DNA of 64,000 nucleotides from Streptomyces sp. NRRL F-525 (GTDB lineage Bacteria; Actinomycetota; Actinomycetes; Streptomycetales; Streptomycetaceae). A model generated the notes under the pieces. That model worked only from the letters and a program-made list of their open reading frames with translations, did not search any database and was not told the DNA's origin. Of this stretch, positions 32,413 through 44,410 are shown piece by piece. How positions within the stretch are numbered: position 1 is the first letter of the stretch; every line of letters starts with the position of its first letter. The DNA lies in NCBI RefSeq assembly GCF_000716605.1, contig NZ_JNXE01000014.1:1-64000 (forward strand), in the 5' to 3' direction. The translations under genes were made by a program, and so were the position numbers.

Positions 32413-33204
32413 ATGCCGACCGACTTCAAGAGCCTGCGCGTGGTCGAAGAGGGCCCCATCCTCCAGGTGCAGCTCAACCGGCCCGAGAGCGGAAACGCCC
32501 TGTCCGGAGAGGTTCTCACCGACCTCCTGGAGGTGCTGAACAGGCTTCAGGAGGACACCACGATTCGCGTCATGGTGCTTTCCGGGGCAGGAGATGACTT
32601 CTGCCAGGGAGGCGACCGCAGCGAGTTTCCCGCCCTGCTGGCCGAAGACCCCTCCGGTGGCTCGCTTCGCGCGCTCGCCGCCAAGGCTGAGCGTGTGTGC
32701 GCCGCACTCTCCAGACTGGAGGTGGTCACCATCGCCCGGCTTCACGGAGACGTCATAGGGGCCGGCTTGGGACTCGCCATCTATTGCGATCTGCGCGTCG
32801 GTGCCGACACCTGCCGCTTCCGGATGCCAGAGCTAGGGCTCGGGCTCCCGCCCGCTTGGGGAGGAGTCCTGGACCGTCTCCCCACGGAGGTGGGGCAGTC
32901 CTGGGTCCGCTACCTCCTGCTGACCTCGGAGGCTTTCGGTGCGGACCGGGCCCGGGAACTCTCCGTCCTCCACAACGTCGTTCCACGTGACGGCCTGGAC
33001 GCGGCCGTCAGCCGTCTGGCCAAGACGATGGCACGCCGGGACCCCGCGGCCATCCGAATAACGAAGCGCATGCTGAGCGCACGCGCCAACGCCGCCCAGC
33101 TCTCCATCGGCGGCTACTTCGACGGAGAGCTGCTCACATCCGCGGTGACCCGGGCGGTCAATGCGCGTTCGTCGAGAGGACAGACGAGTTCCGACCCGAG
33201 CTGA
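32413..33204 (+). CDS. Enoyl-CoA hydratase/isomerase (crotonase family)
   Basis: 263 residues from ATG 32413 with AAGGAAG 5 nt upstream; ATG 32383, overlapping the P450 stop, is an alternative adding ten residues. The crotonase pattern is visible: oxyanion-hole elements GAGDDFCQGGDRSEF and LHGDVIGAGLGLAIYCDLRV, and the acidic residue in MPELGLGLPPAWGG. The usual second catalytic Glu cannot be assigned with certainty. Tight linkage with a P450 suggests a small tailoring or degradative pathway acting on an acyl-CoA or aryl-CoA. The last residues are Ser-rich and probably disordered. Confidence 0.9.
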   Translation: MPTDFKSLRVVEEGPILQVQLNRPESGNALSGEVLTDLLEVLNRLQEDTTIRVMVLSGAGDDFCQGGDRSEFPALLAEDPSGGSLRALAAKAERVCAALSRLEVVTIARLHGDVIGAGLGLAIYCDLRVGADTCRFRMPELGLGLPPAWGGVLDRLPTEVGQSWVRYLLLTSEAFGADRARELSVLHNVVPRDGLDAAVSRLAKTMARRDPAAIRITKRMLSARANAAQLSIGGYFDGELLTSAVTRAVNARSSRGQTSSDPS

Positions 33205-33253
33205 CGGCTCCCCCCCCGGCCGGTCCAGCGAAACCAGCCCCCGCGCCGGGCGG

Positions 33254-35855
<2,602 letters not shown>

Positions 35856-35859
<4 letters not shown>

Positions 35860-36815
35860 GCACTACCCGCAAGCACACCGCGCTGCCCAAGGCGCAGATC
35901 CTCATCGAGGCGCTGCCCTGGCTGACCCGGCACAACGGCAAGACCGTCGTCATCAAGTTCGGCGGCAACGCCATGATCGACGAGGACCTGAAGGCCGCCT
36001 TCGCCCAGGACGTCGTGTTCCTGCACCACGCCGGGCTCAAGCCCGTCGTCGTGCACGGCGGCGGCCCGCAGATCAGCGCCGCCCTCGACCGGCACGGCAT
36101 CGTCAGCGAGTTCAAGGCCGGCCTGCGTGTCACCACCGAGGACGCCATGGACGTCGTACGGATGGTCCTCGCGGGGCAGGTGCAGCGCGAGTTGGTCGGG
36201 CTGCTCAACCAACACGGGCCGCTCGCCGTCGGGTTGACCGGCGAGGACGCGCACACCATCACCGCCACCAAGCATCTGCCCGAGATCGACGGGGAGTTGG
36301 TCGACATCGGGCGGGTGGGCGAGATCACCGCGATCGACACCGGCGCGATCGAGGCACTGCTCGCGGACGGCCGTATCCCGGTCGTCTCGTCGATCGCCAG
36401 GAGCGAGGACGACGGACATGTCTACAACGTCAATGCTGACACGGCTGCTGCGGCTCTCGCTGCTGCGCTGGGGGCCGAGACTCTCATGGTCCTCACGGAC
36501 GTCGAGGGTCTCTACGAGGACTGGCCCAACAGCGACGAGGTGATCAGCCGCCTCACCGCCACCCAACTGGAGAAGCTGCTCCCGGAGTTGAGCTCCGGGA
36601 TGGTGCCGAAGATGGAGGGCTGTCTGCACGCCGTGCGCAACGGCGTGACCACCGCGCGCGTCATCGACGGCCGGGTCCAGCACTCGATCCTGCTGGAGAT
36701 CTTCACCGACGAGGGCATCGGCACGATGGTCGTGCCGGACGAGCTGCCCGACGCGAAGCCCGCAAAGAAGAAGAACGCCAAGAAGGCCGGCAAGAAGCAG
36801 GGGGATGCCGTATGA
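35856..36815 (+). CDS. argB: Acetylglutamate kinase
   Basis: 319 residues from ATG 35856. An amino acid kinase fold with the phosphate-binding [11 protein letters not shown] (Lys and Gly-rich loop), [11 protein letters not shown], the [20 protein letters not shown] block and the ATP-site Lys in GMVPKMEG. Kinases of the feedback-inhibited hexameric kind have an N-terminal helix, present here ([15 protein letters not shown]). A Lys-rich tail ([12 protein letters not shown]) extends past the usual end and is probably disordered. It overlaps argD by ATGA. Confidence 0.97.
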
Positions 36816-37999
36816 CCGCCAATGAGGAGCTGACCCAGCGCTGGCAGGGGTCGCTCATGAACAACTACGGCACCCCGAAGCTCCCCCTCGTCCGCGGCGC
36901 CGGTGCCAAGCTGTGGGACGCCGACGGCAACGAGTACGTCGACTTCGTCGGCGGGATCGCGGTCAACGCCCTCGGGCACGCCCACCCGGCGATCGTCGAG
37001 GCCGTCAGCACGCAGATCGCCCAACTCGGCCATGTCTCCAACCTGTTCATCGCCGAACCGCCCGTCACCCTCGCCGAACGGCTGCTTGAGCGGTTCGGCC
37101 GGGACGGCAAGGTGTTCTTCTGCAACTCCGGCGCCGAGGCCAACGAAGGCGCCTTCAAGATCGGCCGGTTGACGGGCCGTCAGCACATGGTCGCCACCCA
37201 AGGCGCCTTCCACGGACGGACGATGGGCTCCCTCGCCCTCACCGGCCAGCCCGCCAAGCAGGAGCCGTTCCTGCCGCTGCCCGGCGATGTCACACACGTG
37301 CCCTACGGCGACGCGCAGGCGCTGGCCGCCGCCGTCACCGAGGACACCGCGCTCGTCATCATCGAGCCGATCCAGGGCGAGAACGGCGTCGTCGTACCGC
37401 CCGCCGGCTACCTGAAGGCGGCCCGCGCCATCACCGCCGCGCACGGCGCGCTGCTGGTCCTGGACGAGGTGCAGACCGGGGTCGGCCGTACCGGGCACTG
37501 GTTCGAGTACCAGGCCCACGAAGGCGTGCTGCCCGATGTCGTGACCCTCGCGAAGGGACTCGGCGGCGGGCTGCCGCTCGGCGCCACCGTCGCCTTCGGT
37601 CGTGCGGCCGAGCTGCTCCAGCCGGGCCAGCACGGCACGACGTTCGGCGGCAACCCGGTCGCCTGCGCCGCCGGACTCGCCGTACTCGACACCATCGCGA
37701 ACGAGGGGTTGCTGGAGAACGTCAAGCGGCAGAGCGAGAAGCTGCGGGACGGAATCGAGTCGCTGGGCCACCCGTTGATCGATTATGTCCGGGGTGCGGG
37801 TCTCCTCCTGGGTATCGTGCTCACCGAGCCGCTCGCGCCCCAGGCGCAACAGGCGGCTCAGGACGCCGGCTTCCTGGTCAACGCGCCCGCCCCCGATGTC
37901 GTACGGCTGATGCCACCGCTGAACCTCGGCGACGACGAGGCGGACGCGTTCCTCCGGGCGCTGCCCGGTGTTCTGGACGTGGCCAAGGGGGACGGATGA
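36812..37999 (+). CDS. argD: Acetylornithine aminotransferase
   Basis: 395 residues from ATG 36812. A class III PLP aminotransferase: [31 protein letters not shown], the Asp-Glu region [15 protein letters not shown] and the PLP Lys in [15 protein letters not shown]. It converts N-acetylglutamate semialdehyde to N-acetylornithine and may also act in lysine metabolism. It overlaps argB by ATGA and precedes argR by a 19-bp gap. Confidence 0.97.
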   Translation: MTANEELTQRWQGSLMNNYGTPKLPLVRGAGAKLWDADGNEYVDFVGGIAVNALGHAHPAIVEAVSTQIAQLGHVSNLFIAEPPVTLAERLLERFGRDGKVFFCNSGAEANEGAFKIGRLTGRQHMVATQGAFHGRTMGSLALTGQPAKQEPFLPLPGDVTHVPYGDAQALAAAVTEDTALVIIEPIQGENGVVVPPAGYLKAARAITAAHGALLVLDEVQTGVGRTGHWFEYQAHEGVLPDVVTLAKGLGGGLPLGATVAFGRAAELLQPGQHGTTFGGNPVACAAGLAVLDTIANEGLLENVKRQSEKLRDGIESLGHPLIDYVRGAGLLLGIVLTEPLAPQAQQAAQDAGFLVNAPAPDVVRLMPPLNLGDDEADAFLRALPGVLDVAKGDG

Positions 38000-38018
38000 T
38001 CCGGAGAATGAGTCGACG

Positions 38019-38558
38019 ATGAGCCAGGCGCAGGAGCACGAGCACACCGCGGGGCCCGCCGTGCCGCAGACCCGCACCGCCCGCCACCGCCGGATCGTGG
38101 ACATCCTCAACCGGCAACCGGTGCGTTCCCAGAGCCAGTTGGCGAAGCTGCTGTCCGACGACGGGCTGAGTGTCACGCAGGCGACGCTCTCCCGGGACCT
38201 GGACGAGCTGAACGCGGTGAAGATCCGCAACAACGACGGCGACCTCATCTACGCGGTCCCGAGCGAGGGCGGTTTCCGCACCCCGCGCGTGCCGCTGGGG
38301 GAGTCGGCGAAGGAGGAGCGGATGCGGCGGCTCTCCTCCGAGCTGCTGATCTCCGCGGAGGCCTCCGCCAACCTCGTGGTCCTGCGCACCCCGCCGGGCG
38401 CCGCCCAGTTCCTCGCCTCGGCGATCGACCAGGCCGAACTCCAGGACATCCTCGGCACCATCGCCGGCGACGACACGCTCCTGCTGATCAGCCGGGACCC
38501 GCTCGGCGGCCAGGCCCTCGCGGACCATCTGCTGCGGCTGGCGCAGAACGACCACTGA
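38019..38558 (+). CDS. argR: Arginine repressor
   Basis: 179 residues from ATG 38019. Winged-helix N-terminal domain ([39 protein letters not shown]) and C-terminal oligomerisation/arginine-binding domain with the GDDT-type motif [15 protein letters not shown]. It forms a hexamer and represses arg genes with arginine. ARG-box-like sites stand before argC and argH. Last gene of argCJBDR, closed by a strong terminator. Confidence 0.96.
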   Translation: MSQAQEHEHTAGPAVPQTRTARHRRIVDILNRQPVRSQSQLAKLLSDDGLSVTQATLSRDLDELNAVKIRNNDGDLIYAVPSEGGFRTPRVPLGESAKEERMRRLSSELLISAEASANLVVLRTPPGAAQFLASAIDQAELQDILGTIAGDDTLLLISRDPLGGQALADHLLRLAQNDH

Positions 38559-38575
38559 CGTAGCCGTACGGCCAA

Positions 38576-38619
38576 CGAGTCGGGGGTGCACCGGAGTTGT
38601 CCGGTGCACCCCCGACTCG
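38576..38619. terminator. Bidirectional terminator between argR and apbE
   Basis: A 20-bp perfect stem (38576-38595 with 38600-38619) with loop GTTG. It separates the arg operon from the convergent flavin-transfer operon and would end both. Confidence 0.9.
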
Positions 38620-38628
38620 CATGGGGCT

Positions 38629-39432
38629 TCAGCCGAGTCTGGCCGCCAGGCCGCCGGTGCAGCGCACCTCGTCGCCCGCCGTGATGAGCAGGGCTTCTAC
38701 GTCCGGCAGCGACTCCAGCCAGGCAAGGCCCTCCCGCGAGCCCATCGCGAACGCGGCCGTGGCCCAGCAGTCGGCCCAGGTCAGACGCGGTGCCACGACG
38801 GTGACCGCGACCAGGTCGGTCACCGCGGACTTGCCGGTGCTCGGGTCCACGATGTGCGCCCCGCGCTCCGCCGTACCGGAGGTCGCCACGGCCAACTCAT
38901 CAGCGCCCGCAGCGGAGATGACGGCCGCGAGACCGCCCGGGCGGAGCGGGTCGGAGACGCCGACGCGCCAGGGCCGGTGCGGTCCCGGGGTGCCGAACAT
39001 CTGGACGTCGCCGCCGCCGTTCACGCTGACCCCGCTCACCCCGGCCGCCGCCGCGATCAGCTCGGCCGCGCGCTCGGCGGCCCAGCCCTTCACGACGCCG
39101 GTGGGGTCGAGGGGTCCCTCGTACTTGGTGCTGAACCAGCCGGCGCTCACCCGCTCCGCCTCGGCGCCCAGCTCCAGCACCTCGGCGACCTCGGCGTCGC
39201 ACTCGGCCAGGGTCAGCTCGCCGCGGGCCAGCCGGGAGACCTGGCTGTCGTCGCGGTAGGTGCTGAACACCTCGTTCACGCGGTGCAGTTGGGCGATCGC
39301 CTGCTCCAGCGCGGTGCGGACGGCCTCGGGCTCCCCGCCGCGGATGTCGAAGGAGAACACCGTCCCCATGACCTCCTCGGCGTGCCGCAGTTCGGCGGGT
39401 GCCGCCGCGGGATCGGTCACCGTGTCAGCCAC
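38629..39432 (-). CDS. FAD:protein FMN transferase (ApbE)
   Basis: 267 residues, a flavin transferase that splits FAD and attaches FMN to a Ser/Thr of exported targets. Diagnostic motifs: MGTVFSFDI near the start, LDPTGVVKGWAAERAAELI, VSVNGGGDVQMFG, and the magnesium/FAD element HIVDPSTGKS. No signal peptide is visible, so action may be in the cytoplasm before export or the anchor is missing. It overlaps the upstream FMN-binding protein gene by 8 bp, so it belongs to the redox operon. It has two FMN-binding proteins as obvious substrates. Confidence 0.92.
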   Translation of the reverse strand: MADTVTDPAAAPAELRHAEEVMGTVFSFDIRGGEPEAVRTALEQAIAQLHRVNEVFSTYRDDSQVSRLARGELTLAECDAEVAEVLELGAEAERVSAGWFSTKYEGPLDPTGVVKGWAAERAAELIAAAAGVSGVSVNGGGDVQMFGTPGPHRPWRVGVSDPLRPGGLAAVISAAGADELAVATSGTAERGAHIVDPSTGKSAVTDLVAVTVVAPRLTWADCWATAAFAMGSREGLAWLESLPDVEALLITAGDEVRCTGGLAARLG

Positions 39433-40213
39433 CGGCCTTGTCCAGCGCCGACTGCAGGGACTTCTTGTAGCCGCCGCTCGTGTACGAAGCGCCCGACACG
39501 GAGTCGATGTTCGCGTTCCCGGCGGCCACGGCCTCCTGGTTGAGCTTGGGGACCGCCAGCGCCGTCTTCTGGTCGCTGGTGCCGCCGCTCGGGGCCTGCA
39601 CCGCGTCGGCCTTGGTGATCTTGCCGCCCGCGACCGTGATCCTGACCTGGACGGGCCCGTACTCGGTCGTCACGACATCACCGGTGACGGTCTTGGCCTG
39701 GGCGGCCTGACCCGACCCGGCGGCCGAACTCTGGGACGGGGCGGCCGTGTTGGTGCCGGCGGCCTTCATCTTGTCGATGGCCGACTGCAGCGACTGCTTG
39801 TAGCCGGCGCTGGTGTAGCTCGCCCCGGACACGGACGTGATGTCCGCGCTCTGGGTGGCCACGACCTCCTGGTTGAGCTTGGGCACGGACAGCGCGGTCT
39901 TCTGGTCGCTGGTGCCGCCCTTGGGCGCCTGGACCGCCTCGGCCTTGGTGATCTTGCCGTTGGCGACCGTCAGGCGCACCTGGACGACCCCGTACTGGGT
40001 CTGGGCGACGGCGCCCGTGACCGTCGAGGTCCCGGCCGCCGCGGCACCGCCCTGGGGCGACTCCTGTGCGGCGGCGGTCTCCTGGGCCGCCGCACCCTGC
40101 GCGGACGCCGACGAGGAGTCGGTCGCCGGCTTCAGGGAGAGCAGCAGCACGATCCCGGACACGGTGGCGGCGCTCGCAAGCAGAACACGCCGGATGGGGT
40201 GGCTCTTCTTCAT
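39425..40213 (-). CDS. Exported FMN-binding protein with two tandem domains
   Basis: 262 residues. The N-terminus MKKSHPIRRVLLASAATVSG is a signal peptide or anchor, followed by a low-complexity Ala/Gln linker. Two FMN-binding domains (about 60-145 and 173-262) are nearly identical in pattern; each ends in SVSGASYTS, whose Thr/Ser is the expected site of covalent FMN attachment by ApbE. The protein therefore can carry two flavins outside the membrane as a relay. It lies directly downstream of a ferric-reductase-like gene (19 bp) and upstream of apbE. Confidence 0.9.
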   Translation of the reverse strand: MKKSHPIRRVLLASAATVSGIVLLLSLKPATDSSSASAQGAAAQETAAAQESPQGGAAAAGTSTVTGAVAQTQYGVVQVRLTVANGKITKAEAVQAPKGGTSDQKTALSVPKLNQEVVATQSADITSVSGASYTSAGYKQSLQSAIDKMKAAGTNTAAPSQSSAAGSGQAAQAKTVTGDVVTTEYGPVQVRITVAGGKITKADAVQAPSGGTSDQKTALAVPKLNQEAVAAGNANIDSVSGASYTSGGYKKSLQSALDKAGG

Positions 40214-40232
40214 CGCTCCTGACTCCCGTCGC

Positions 40233-41615
40233 TCACATCTCGAACGACTCGTGATGGATACGGCGGGCGGGAACCCCGGCGCCGCGCAGTGCTTCGTAGA
40301 CCGACTGCGCGAAGCCGGGCGGCCCGCACATGAAGACGTCGTGGTTGTCGATGTCCGGCAGCTTCCGGCGCAGGGAGTCCGCCGAGATGTCGGGGCGCTC
40401 CCCGCCGGGGCTGTTGACCGCGTACATCAGGCGGGCGCCGCGCTCGTCGGCGATCTTCGCCAGCTCGTCCCACAGCGCCAGGTCCTGGGTGGTGTTGGCG
40501 CGGTAGAGCAGCGTGATGTCACCGGCGCCCCCGGGCAGCGTCTCGAACAGGGCCCGCATCGGCGTGATGCCGACGCCGCCCGCGACCAGCAGCACCTTGC
40601 CGCGGGTGCGCCGCTGCGAGGTCATCGCGCCGTACGGGCCCTCGGCCCACACCTTGGTGCCGGGGCGCAGCTCGCGCAGCCGGGCGCTGTGGTCGCCGAT
40701 CGCCTTGACCGTGATCCGCAGCATGTTCGGGCGGGGTGCCGCCGACAGCGAGTACGGGTGCGAGCTGAACCGCATGCCCGGCGCCAGGAACCGCCACCGG
40801 AAGAACTGCCCGGCCTCCGCGCCGATCCGGTGCAGCTTGCGCCCGCTGATCAGCACGGACACGATGCCGGGCGTCTCCTCGATGACCGCCTCGACCCGCA
40901 TCCGGTGCCGCATGTTGAGGCGGATCGGGGTGAGGATCCGGTACCAGACGACCAGCGCGGTGACCGTGCCGTAGAGCCCGTACCAGACGGTCTTGGCGAT
41001 CGGCGTCAGCGCGAAGTCGTTGCCGGTGCTGATCTGGTGCCAGAAGGTGAAGAACACCGCCGCGTACGTCAGCAGATGCACGTGGTACCACAGGTCGTAC
41101 GGCAGCCTGCGGCGGACGGCGCCGATCGACGAGAGGCCGATGAGCAGGAACAGGCCGGTGCCGATCGCGGCCTTGCCCATGTCGGGCAGCTGGTTCACCG
41201 AGTCGATGGTCTGCTGGACGATGTCGCTCAGCGTCTTGCCCGCCTGGAGGGCGTAACCCCACATGATGAGGAAGACGTGCGCGAAGACCAGGCAGAGCGT
41301 GTAGCGGCCGCTCATCGCGTGCCAGCGGGCGACCCGGTCGGAGCCGACCCGGCGTTCCAGGGCGGGCACGCGGGCCATCTGGAGCACGACGAGTGCCATC
41401 AGATAACCGGCCAACAGGCCGGTGATACGGCCCGCGTTGAGGATCTTGCCGTTCTGGTCGGCGATGGACGGCGTGTTGTGCCACCACAGCCACAGCACCC
41501 CGACCGCGCCCGCCCAGACGGCGAGCAGCAGCAGGGTCGCTGGGGAGCGGCGCGGGCGGATGCGGCGCATCGTCTGTCGGCGGGCGGCACGTCCGCCTGC
41601 GAGCGTGGTGGTCAC
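40233..41615 (-). CDS. Ferric-reductase-like transmembrane oxidoreductase 1
   Basis: 460 residues. About six membrane helices (residues 20-235) form a ferric reductase-like heme domain; likely heme ligands are His in RWHAMSGRYTLCLVFAHVFL and in YHVHLLTYAAVFFTFWHQ. A cytoplasmic ferredoxin-reductase module follows: FAD site HPYSLSAAP, NAD(P) site GGVGITPMRALFETLP and CGPPGFAQSVYEAL. It moves electrons from NAD(P)H via FAD and heme to the outer face. The linked flavinylated proteins are the natural acceptors. The signature ends FAQ...HHESFEM, the same as in its paralogue at 42169. Confidence 0.92.
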   Translation of the reverse strand: MTTTLAGGRAARRQTMRRIRPRRSPATLLLLAVWAGAVGVLWLWWHNTPSIADQNGKILNAGRITGLLAGYLMALVVLQMARVPALERRVGSDRVARWHAMSGRYTLCLVFAHVFLIMWGYALQAGKTLSDIVQQTIDSVNQLPDMGKAAIGTGLFLLIGLSSIGAVRRRLPYDLWYHVHLLTYAAVFFTFWHQISTGNDFALTPIAKTVWYGLYGTVTALVVWYRILTPIRLNMRHRMRVEAVIEETPGIVSVLISGRKLHRIGAEAGQFFRWRFLAPGMRFSSHPYSLSAAPRPNMLRITVKAIGDHSARLRELRPGTKVWAEGPYGAMTSQRRTRGKVLLVAGGVGITPMRALFETLPGGAGDITLLYRANTTQDLALWDELAKIADERGARLMYAVNSPGGERPDISADSLRRKLPDIDNHDVFMCGPPGFAQSVYEALRGAGVPARRIHHESFEM

Positions 41616-41690
41616 GGTTCCTCCGTGGACGGGGCAAGGGGGGTGGGCTGGTCCCTTGGCCCTGAAGTACGTGCCGTTGCGCCTGTGCGT

Positions 41691-42161
41691 TCAGAGTCCC
41701 GCGGAGTCCAGTGCGGACTGGAGTGACTGGCGGTAACCGTCACTTGTGTAGGTGGCGCCCGACACCGTGTCGATGCTCGCGCTCTGCGCGGACAGCACCT
41801 CGCGCCTCAGCTCCGGCAGGGCATAGGAGTTGATCTCCTGGTCGCGCGGATTGTCCGACGGCGACTGGACCGCGGTGGCATCGGTGATCCTGCCGTTCTT
41901 GACGGTGATCTTCACCTGCACGGGACCCCAACGGGTCTGCGCGGTCTCGCCGGTGACGGTCTTGGTGCCGGTGGCGCTCGAACCGCCGGACCCCGTACCG
42001 GTACCGGCACTGGAGCTGCTCGACGGCGCGGTCGCGGGGGACGCCGCTATCGCGGGCGCCGTGTGCGGCTTCAGCGCCAGCAGCATCACCAGACCGGACG
42101 CGGTGACCGCGCTCGCCAGCACGATCCGGCGCAGCGGCCGGCTCTTCTTCAACGGATGCAC
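41691..42161 (-). CDS. Exported FMN-binding protein, single domain
   Basis: 156 residues from GTG 42161, seven bases after the stop of the upstream reductase gene; the longer frame would overlap that gene. A signal anchor (LKKSRPLRRIVLASAVTASG) and Ser/Gly-rich linker precede one FMN-binding domain (about 70-156) ending in TVSGATYTSDGYRQSLQSAL, with the flavin-attachment motif SGATYT. The domain differs from those at 39425 in carrying NPRDQEINSYALPEL in place of GGTSDQKTALSVPKL. Partner: the reductase at 42169; modifying enzyme: ApbE at 38629. Confidence 0.88.
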   Translation of the reverse strand: MHPLKKSRPLRRIVLASAVTASGLVMLLALKPHTAPAIAASPATAPSSSSSAGTGTGSGGSSATGTKTVTGETAQTRWGPVQVKITVKNGRITDATAVQSPSDNPRDQEINSYALPELRREVLSAQSASIDTVSGATYTSDGYRQSLQSALDSAGL

Positions 42162-42168
42162 GACGGCC

Positions 42169-43521
42169 TCACAGCTCGAACGACTCGTGGTGGATACGGC
42201 GGTCCGGCACACCGGCGGCGCGCAGTGCCCCGTACAGCTCCTGGGCGAACGCGTGCGGGCCGCAGATGTACACGTCGTGCCCGGCCAGATCGGGCACGGC
42301 CTCGCGCAGCGCCGCCGCGCCGAGCGAAGGGCGTTGCCCCTGCGGCCCGTTGAGCGCGTACAGCACCTTCGCCCCGCGCCACTGCGCGATGGCCTCCAAC
42401 TCGGCGCCCAGCGCCAGGTCTTGGGCGGTCCGCGCCCGGTACAGCAAGGTCACCTCACCCGGCAGCGTCTCGAACAGCGCCCGCAGCGGGGTGATCCCGA
42501 CCCCGGCCGCGATCAGCAACGACCGCTGCGCGGTGCGCCGTTCGGCGGTCAGCGAGCCGTACGGCCCCTCCGCCCACACCCGCGCCCCCGGCCGCAGCAA
42601 GGGCACGGCCGCGCTGTGGTCGCCGAGCGCCTTGACCGTGATCCGCAGCAGGTCCCGCCGGGGCGGCGCCGACAGGGAGTACGGCGTCGACGTCCACCCC
42701 ATCCCCTCCCCGAAGAACCGCCAGCGGAAGAACTGCCCTGCCTGCGCGCCGAGTTCGTCGACATGCCGGCCGCGTACGACGACGGAGTACACGCCCGGCG
42801 CCTCCCGGTGCACGGACTCGACCCGAAGCCGGTGCCGCAGGTTGAGCCGCACCGGGGCGAGGATCCGGTACCAGAGGACGAGGGCCGCGACACCGAGGTA
42901 CAGGCCGTACCAGGCGGCCGTGGCTCCGGCGTGGCCGTTGAACTCGTTGCCCAGGCTCAGTTGGTGGAAGAAGGTGAGGAACACGGCGACGTACGTGAGG
43001 AGATGGACGTAGTACCAGAACTCGTAGCTGACTCTGCGCCGCGCGGCCCGGGCCGAGGTGATGCCGACCGCGAACAGGATCACCGCGCCGAAGGTTGCCT
43101 TCAGCATGTCCGGATAGTCGAGTACGACAGTCACCGTCTCGTGCACGATCGAGGCGCGGTCCTGGGCGGCGTAGCCGAGCAGGATGAACACGACGTGCAC
43201 GACCAGCAGGCAGACCGTGTACCGCCCGGCCATCGCGTGCCAGCGGGCCACCCGGTCCGAGCCGACCCGGCGCTCCAGCAGCGGGACCCGCGCCATCAGA
43301 CCTACGAGAACCGCGCAGGCGTAGCCGCACAGCAGCCCGGCGATCCGCCCGATCCCGGTCAGCCAGCCCGCCGCCCCGACCACCGACCCGGTGTCCGCCC
43401 ACCAGAGGGCGACCGAGGCAGCCGCTCCGGCCCAGATCAGCCCGAGCACCGCGCCCGCCGGTGAACGCCGGGGAGCCGGCGCCACGGGCGGTGCCGTCCG
43501 TCGTTCGTACACGGTGGTCAT
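42169..43521 (-). CDS. Ferric-reductase-like transmembrane oxidoreductase 2
   Basis: 450 residues and a clear paralogue of the gene at 40233 (same order of domains, identical blocks such as ERRVGSDRVARWHAM and WAEGPYG). Six membrane helices with likely heme His in RWHAMAGRYTVCLLVVHVVF and YYVHLLTYVAVFLTFFHQ. FAD motif TPYSLSAPP, NAD(P) motif AGVGITPLRALFETLPGE and CGPHAFAQELYGAL complete the reductase. It is the first gene of the operon, so the order is reductase 2 - FMN carrier - reductase 1 - double FMN carrier - apbE. It is divergent from the two-component genes. Confidence 0.92.
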   Translation of the reverse strand: MTTVYERRTAPPVAPAPRRSPAGAVLGLIWAGAAASVALWWADTGSVVGAAGWLTGIGRIAGLLCGYACAVLVGLMARVPLLERRVGSDRVARWHAMAGRYTVCLLVVHVVFILLGYAAQDRASIVHETVTVVLDYPDMLKATFGAVILFAVGITSARAARRRVSYEFWYYVHLLTYVAVFLTFFHQLSLGNEFNGHAGATAAWYGLYLGVAALVLWYRILAPVRLNLRHRLRVESVHREAPGVYSVVVRGRHVDELGAQAGQFFRWRFFGEGMGWTSTPYSLSAPPRRDLLRITVKALGDHSAAVPLLRPGARVWAEGPYGSLTAERRTAQRSLLIAAGVGITPLRALFETLPGEVTLLYRARTAQDLALGAELEAIAQWRGAKVLYALNGPQGQRPSLGAAALREAVPDLAGHDVYICGPHAFAQELYGALRAAGVPDRRIHHESFEL

Positions 43522-43566
43522 GTGTGTGTCCTCTCACCCGTCCTGCACACAACTGTGGGGGCCGAA

Positions 43567-43622
43567 CTTCTGAGGGATCTCTGAGCGGACGGCTTTCTCA
43601 GCTTTCTCAGAGGAAACTCAGA
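43567..43622 (+). promoter_or_regulatory. Direct-repeat operator region between the redox operon and its two-component system
   Basis: Two head-to-tail copies of CTTTCTCAG (43593-43610) are flanked by CTGAG in inverse orientation (TTCTGAGGGATCTCTGAG, 43568-43585) and by ACTCAGAG (43616-43623). Tandem 9-bp repeats are the usual target pattern of OmpR/PhoB-type regulators. The position, upstream of both the reductase operon and the regulator gene, suggests control of both. Confidence 0.55.
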
Positions 43623-43672
43623 GCGGTCCACGGCGGCCGACGGCGCCGCCAGGGGGGATGCTGGTAAACGCC

Positions 43673-44410
43673 ATGAACACGACCCGCTCCGGCCGACCGG
43701 CCCTCACCCGCCCCGACGGCACCCCCGTGCGCGTCCTCGTCGTCGACGACGACCCCGACCTCGCCGAGGTGCTGTCCGGCGCCCTGCGCTACGAGGGCTG
43801 GGAGGTCCGCGCGGCCGGCGACGGCGCCGCCGCGCTCGCCGGGGCGCGCGAGCTGCGGCCCGACGCCGTCGTCCTCGACGTGATGCTCCCGGACACCGAC
43901 GGCTTCGCCGTGCTGCGCTCCCTGCACGAGGTCAAGCCCGACGTCTGCGTGCTCTTCCTCACCGCCCGGGACACCGTCGAGGACCGCATCGCCGGCATCA
44001 CCGCGGGCGGCGACGACTACGTCACCAAGCCCTTCAGCCTGGAGGAGGTCGTGGCCCGGCTGCGCGGACTCCTCCGCCGTGCGGGCATGGCCCGCCAGCA
44101 GGAGGAGGGCCCCCGGATGACCGTCGGGGACCTGGTCATGGACGAGGAGGCCCGCGAGGTCACCCGCGCGGGCGACCTCGTCGAGCTGTCGCCGACCGAG
44201 TTCGAACTCCTCCGCTTCCTCATGCGCAACCCGCGCCGCGTCCTCAGCAAGGCCCAGATCCTCGACCGCGTCTGGTCCTACGACTTCGGCGGCCAGGCCC
44301 ATGTCGTCGAGCTGTACATCTCGTACCTGCGCAAGAAGGTGGACGCGGGCCGCGCCCCCATGATCCACACCGTGCGCGGGGCCGGGTACGTGCTCAAGCC
44401 GGTGCCCTGA
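43673..44410 (+). CDS. OmpR/PhoB-type response regulator
   Basis: 245 residues from ATG 43673; ATG 43658 lies five codons upstream but has no room for a ribosome-binding site. The receiver domain (about 20-130) has the acidic pocket VVDDDPD, phospho-acceptor Asp in AVVLDVMLPDTDG and Lys in DDYVTKPFSLEEV. A winged helix (about 155-240) ends with VWSYDFGGQAHVVELYISYL and TVRGAGYVL. It is cotranscribed with the kinase gene, whose ATG overlaps its stop. Divergence from the flavinylation operon makes that operon the likely target. Confidence 0.93.
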   Translation: MNTTRSGRPALTRPDGTPVRVLVVDDDPDLAEVLSGALRYEGWEVRAAGDGAAALAGARELRPDAVVLDVMLPDTDGFAVLRSLHEVKPDVCVLFLTARDTVEDRIAGITAGGDDYVTKPFSLEEVVARLRGLLRRAGMARQQEEGPRMTVGDLVMDEEAREVTRAGDLVELSPTEFELLRFLMRNPRRVLSKAQILDRVWSYDFGGQAHVVELYISYLRKKVDAGRAPMIHTVRGAGYVLKPVP

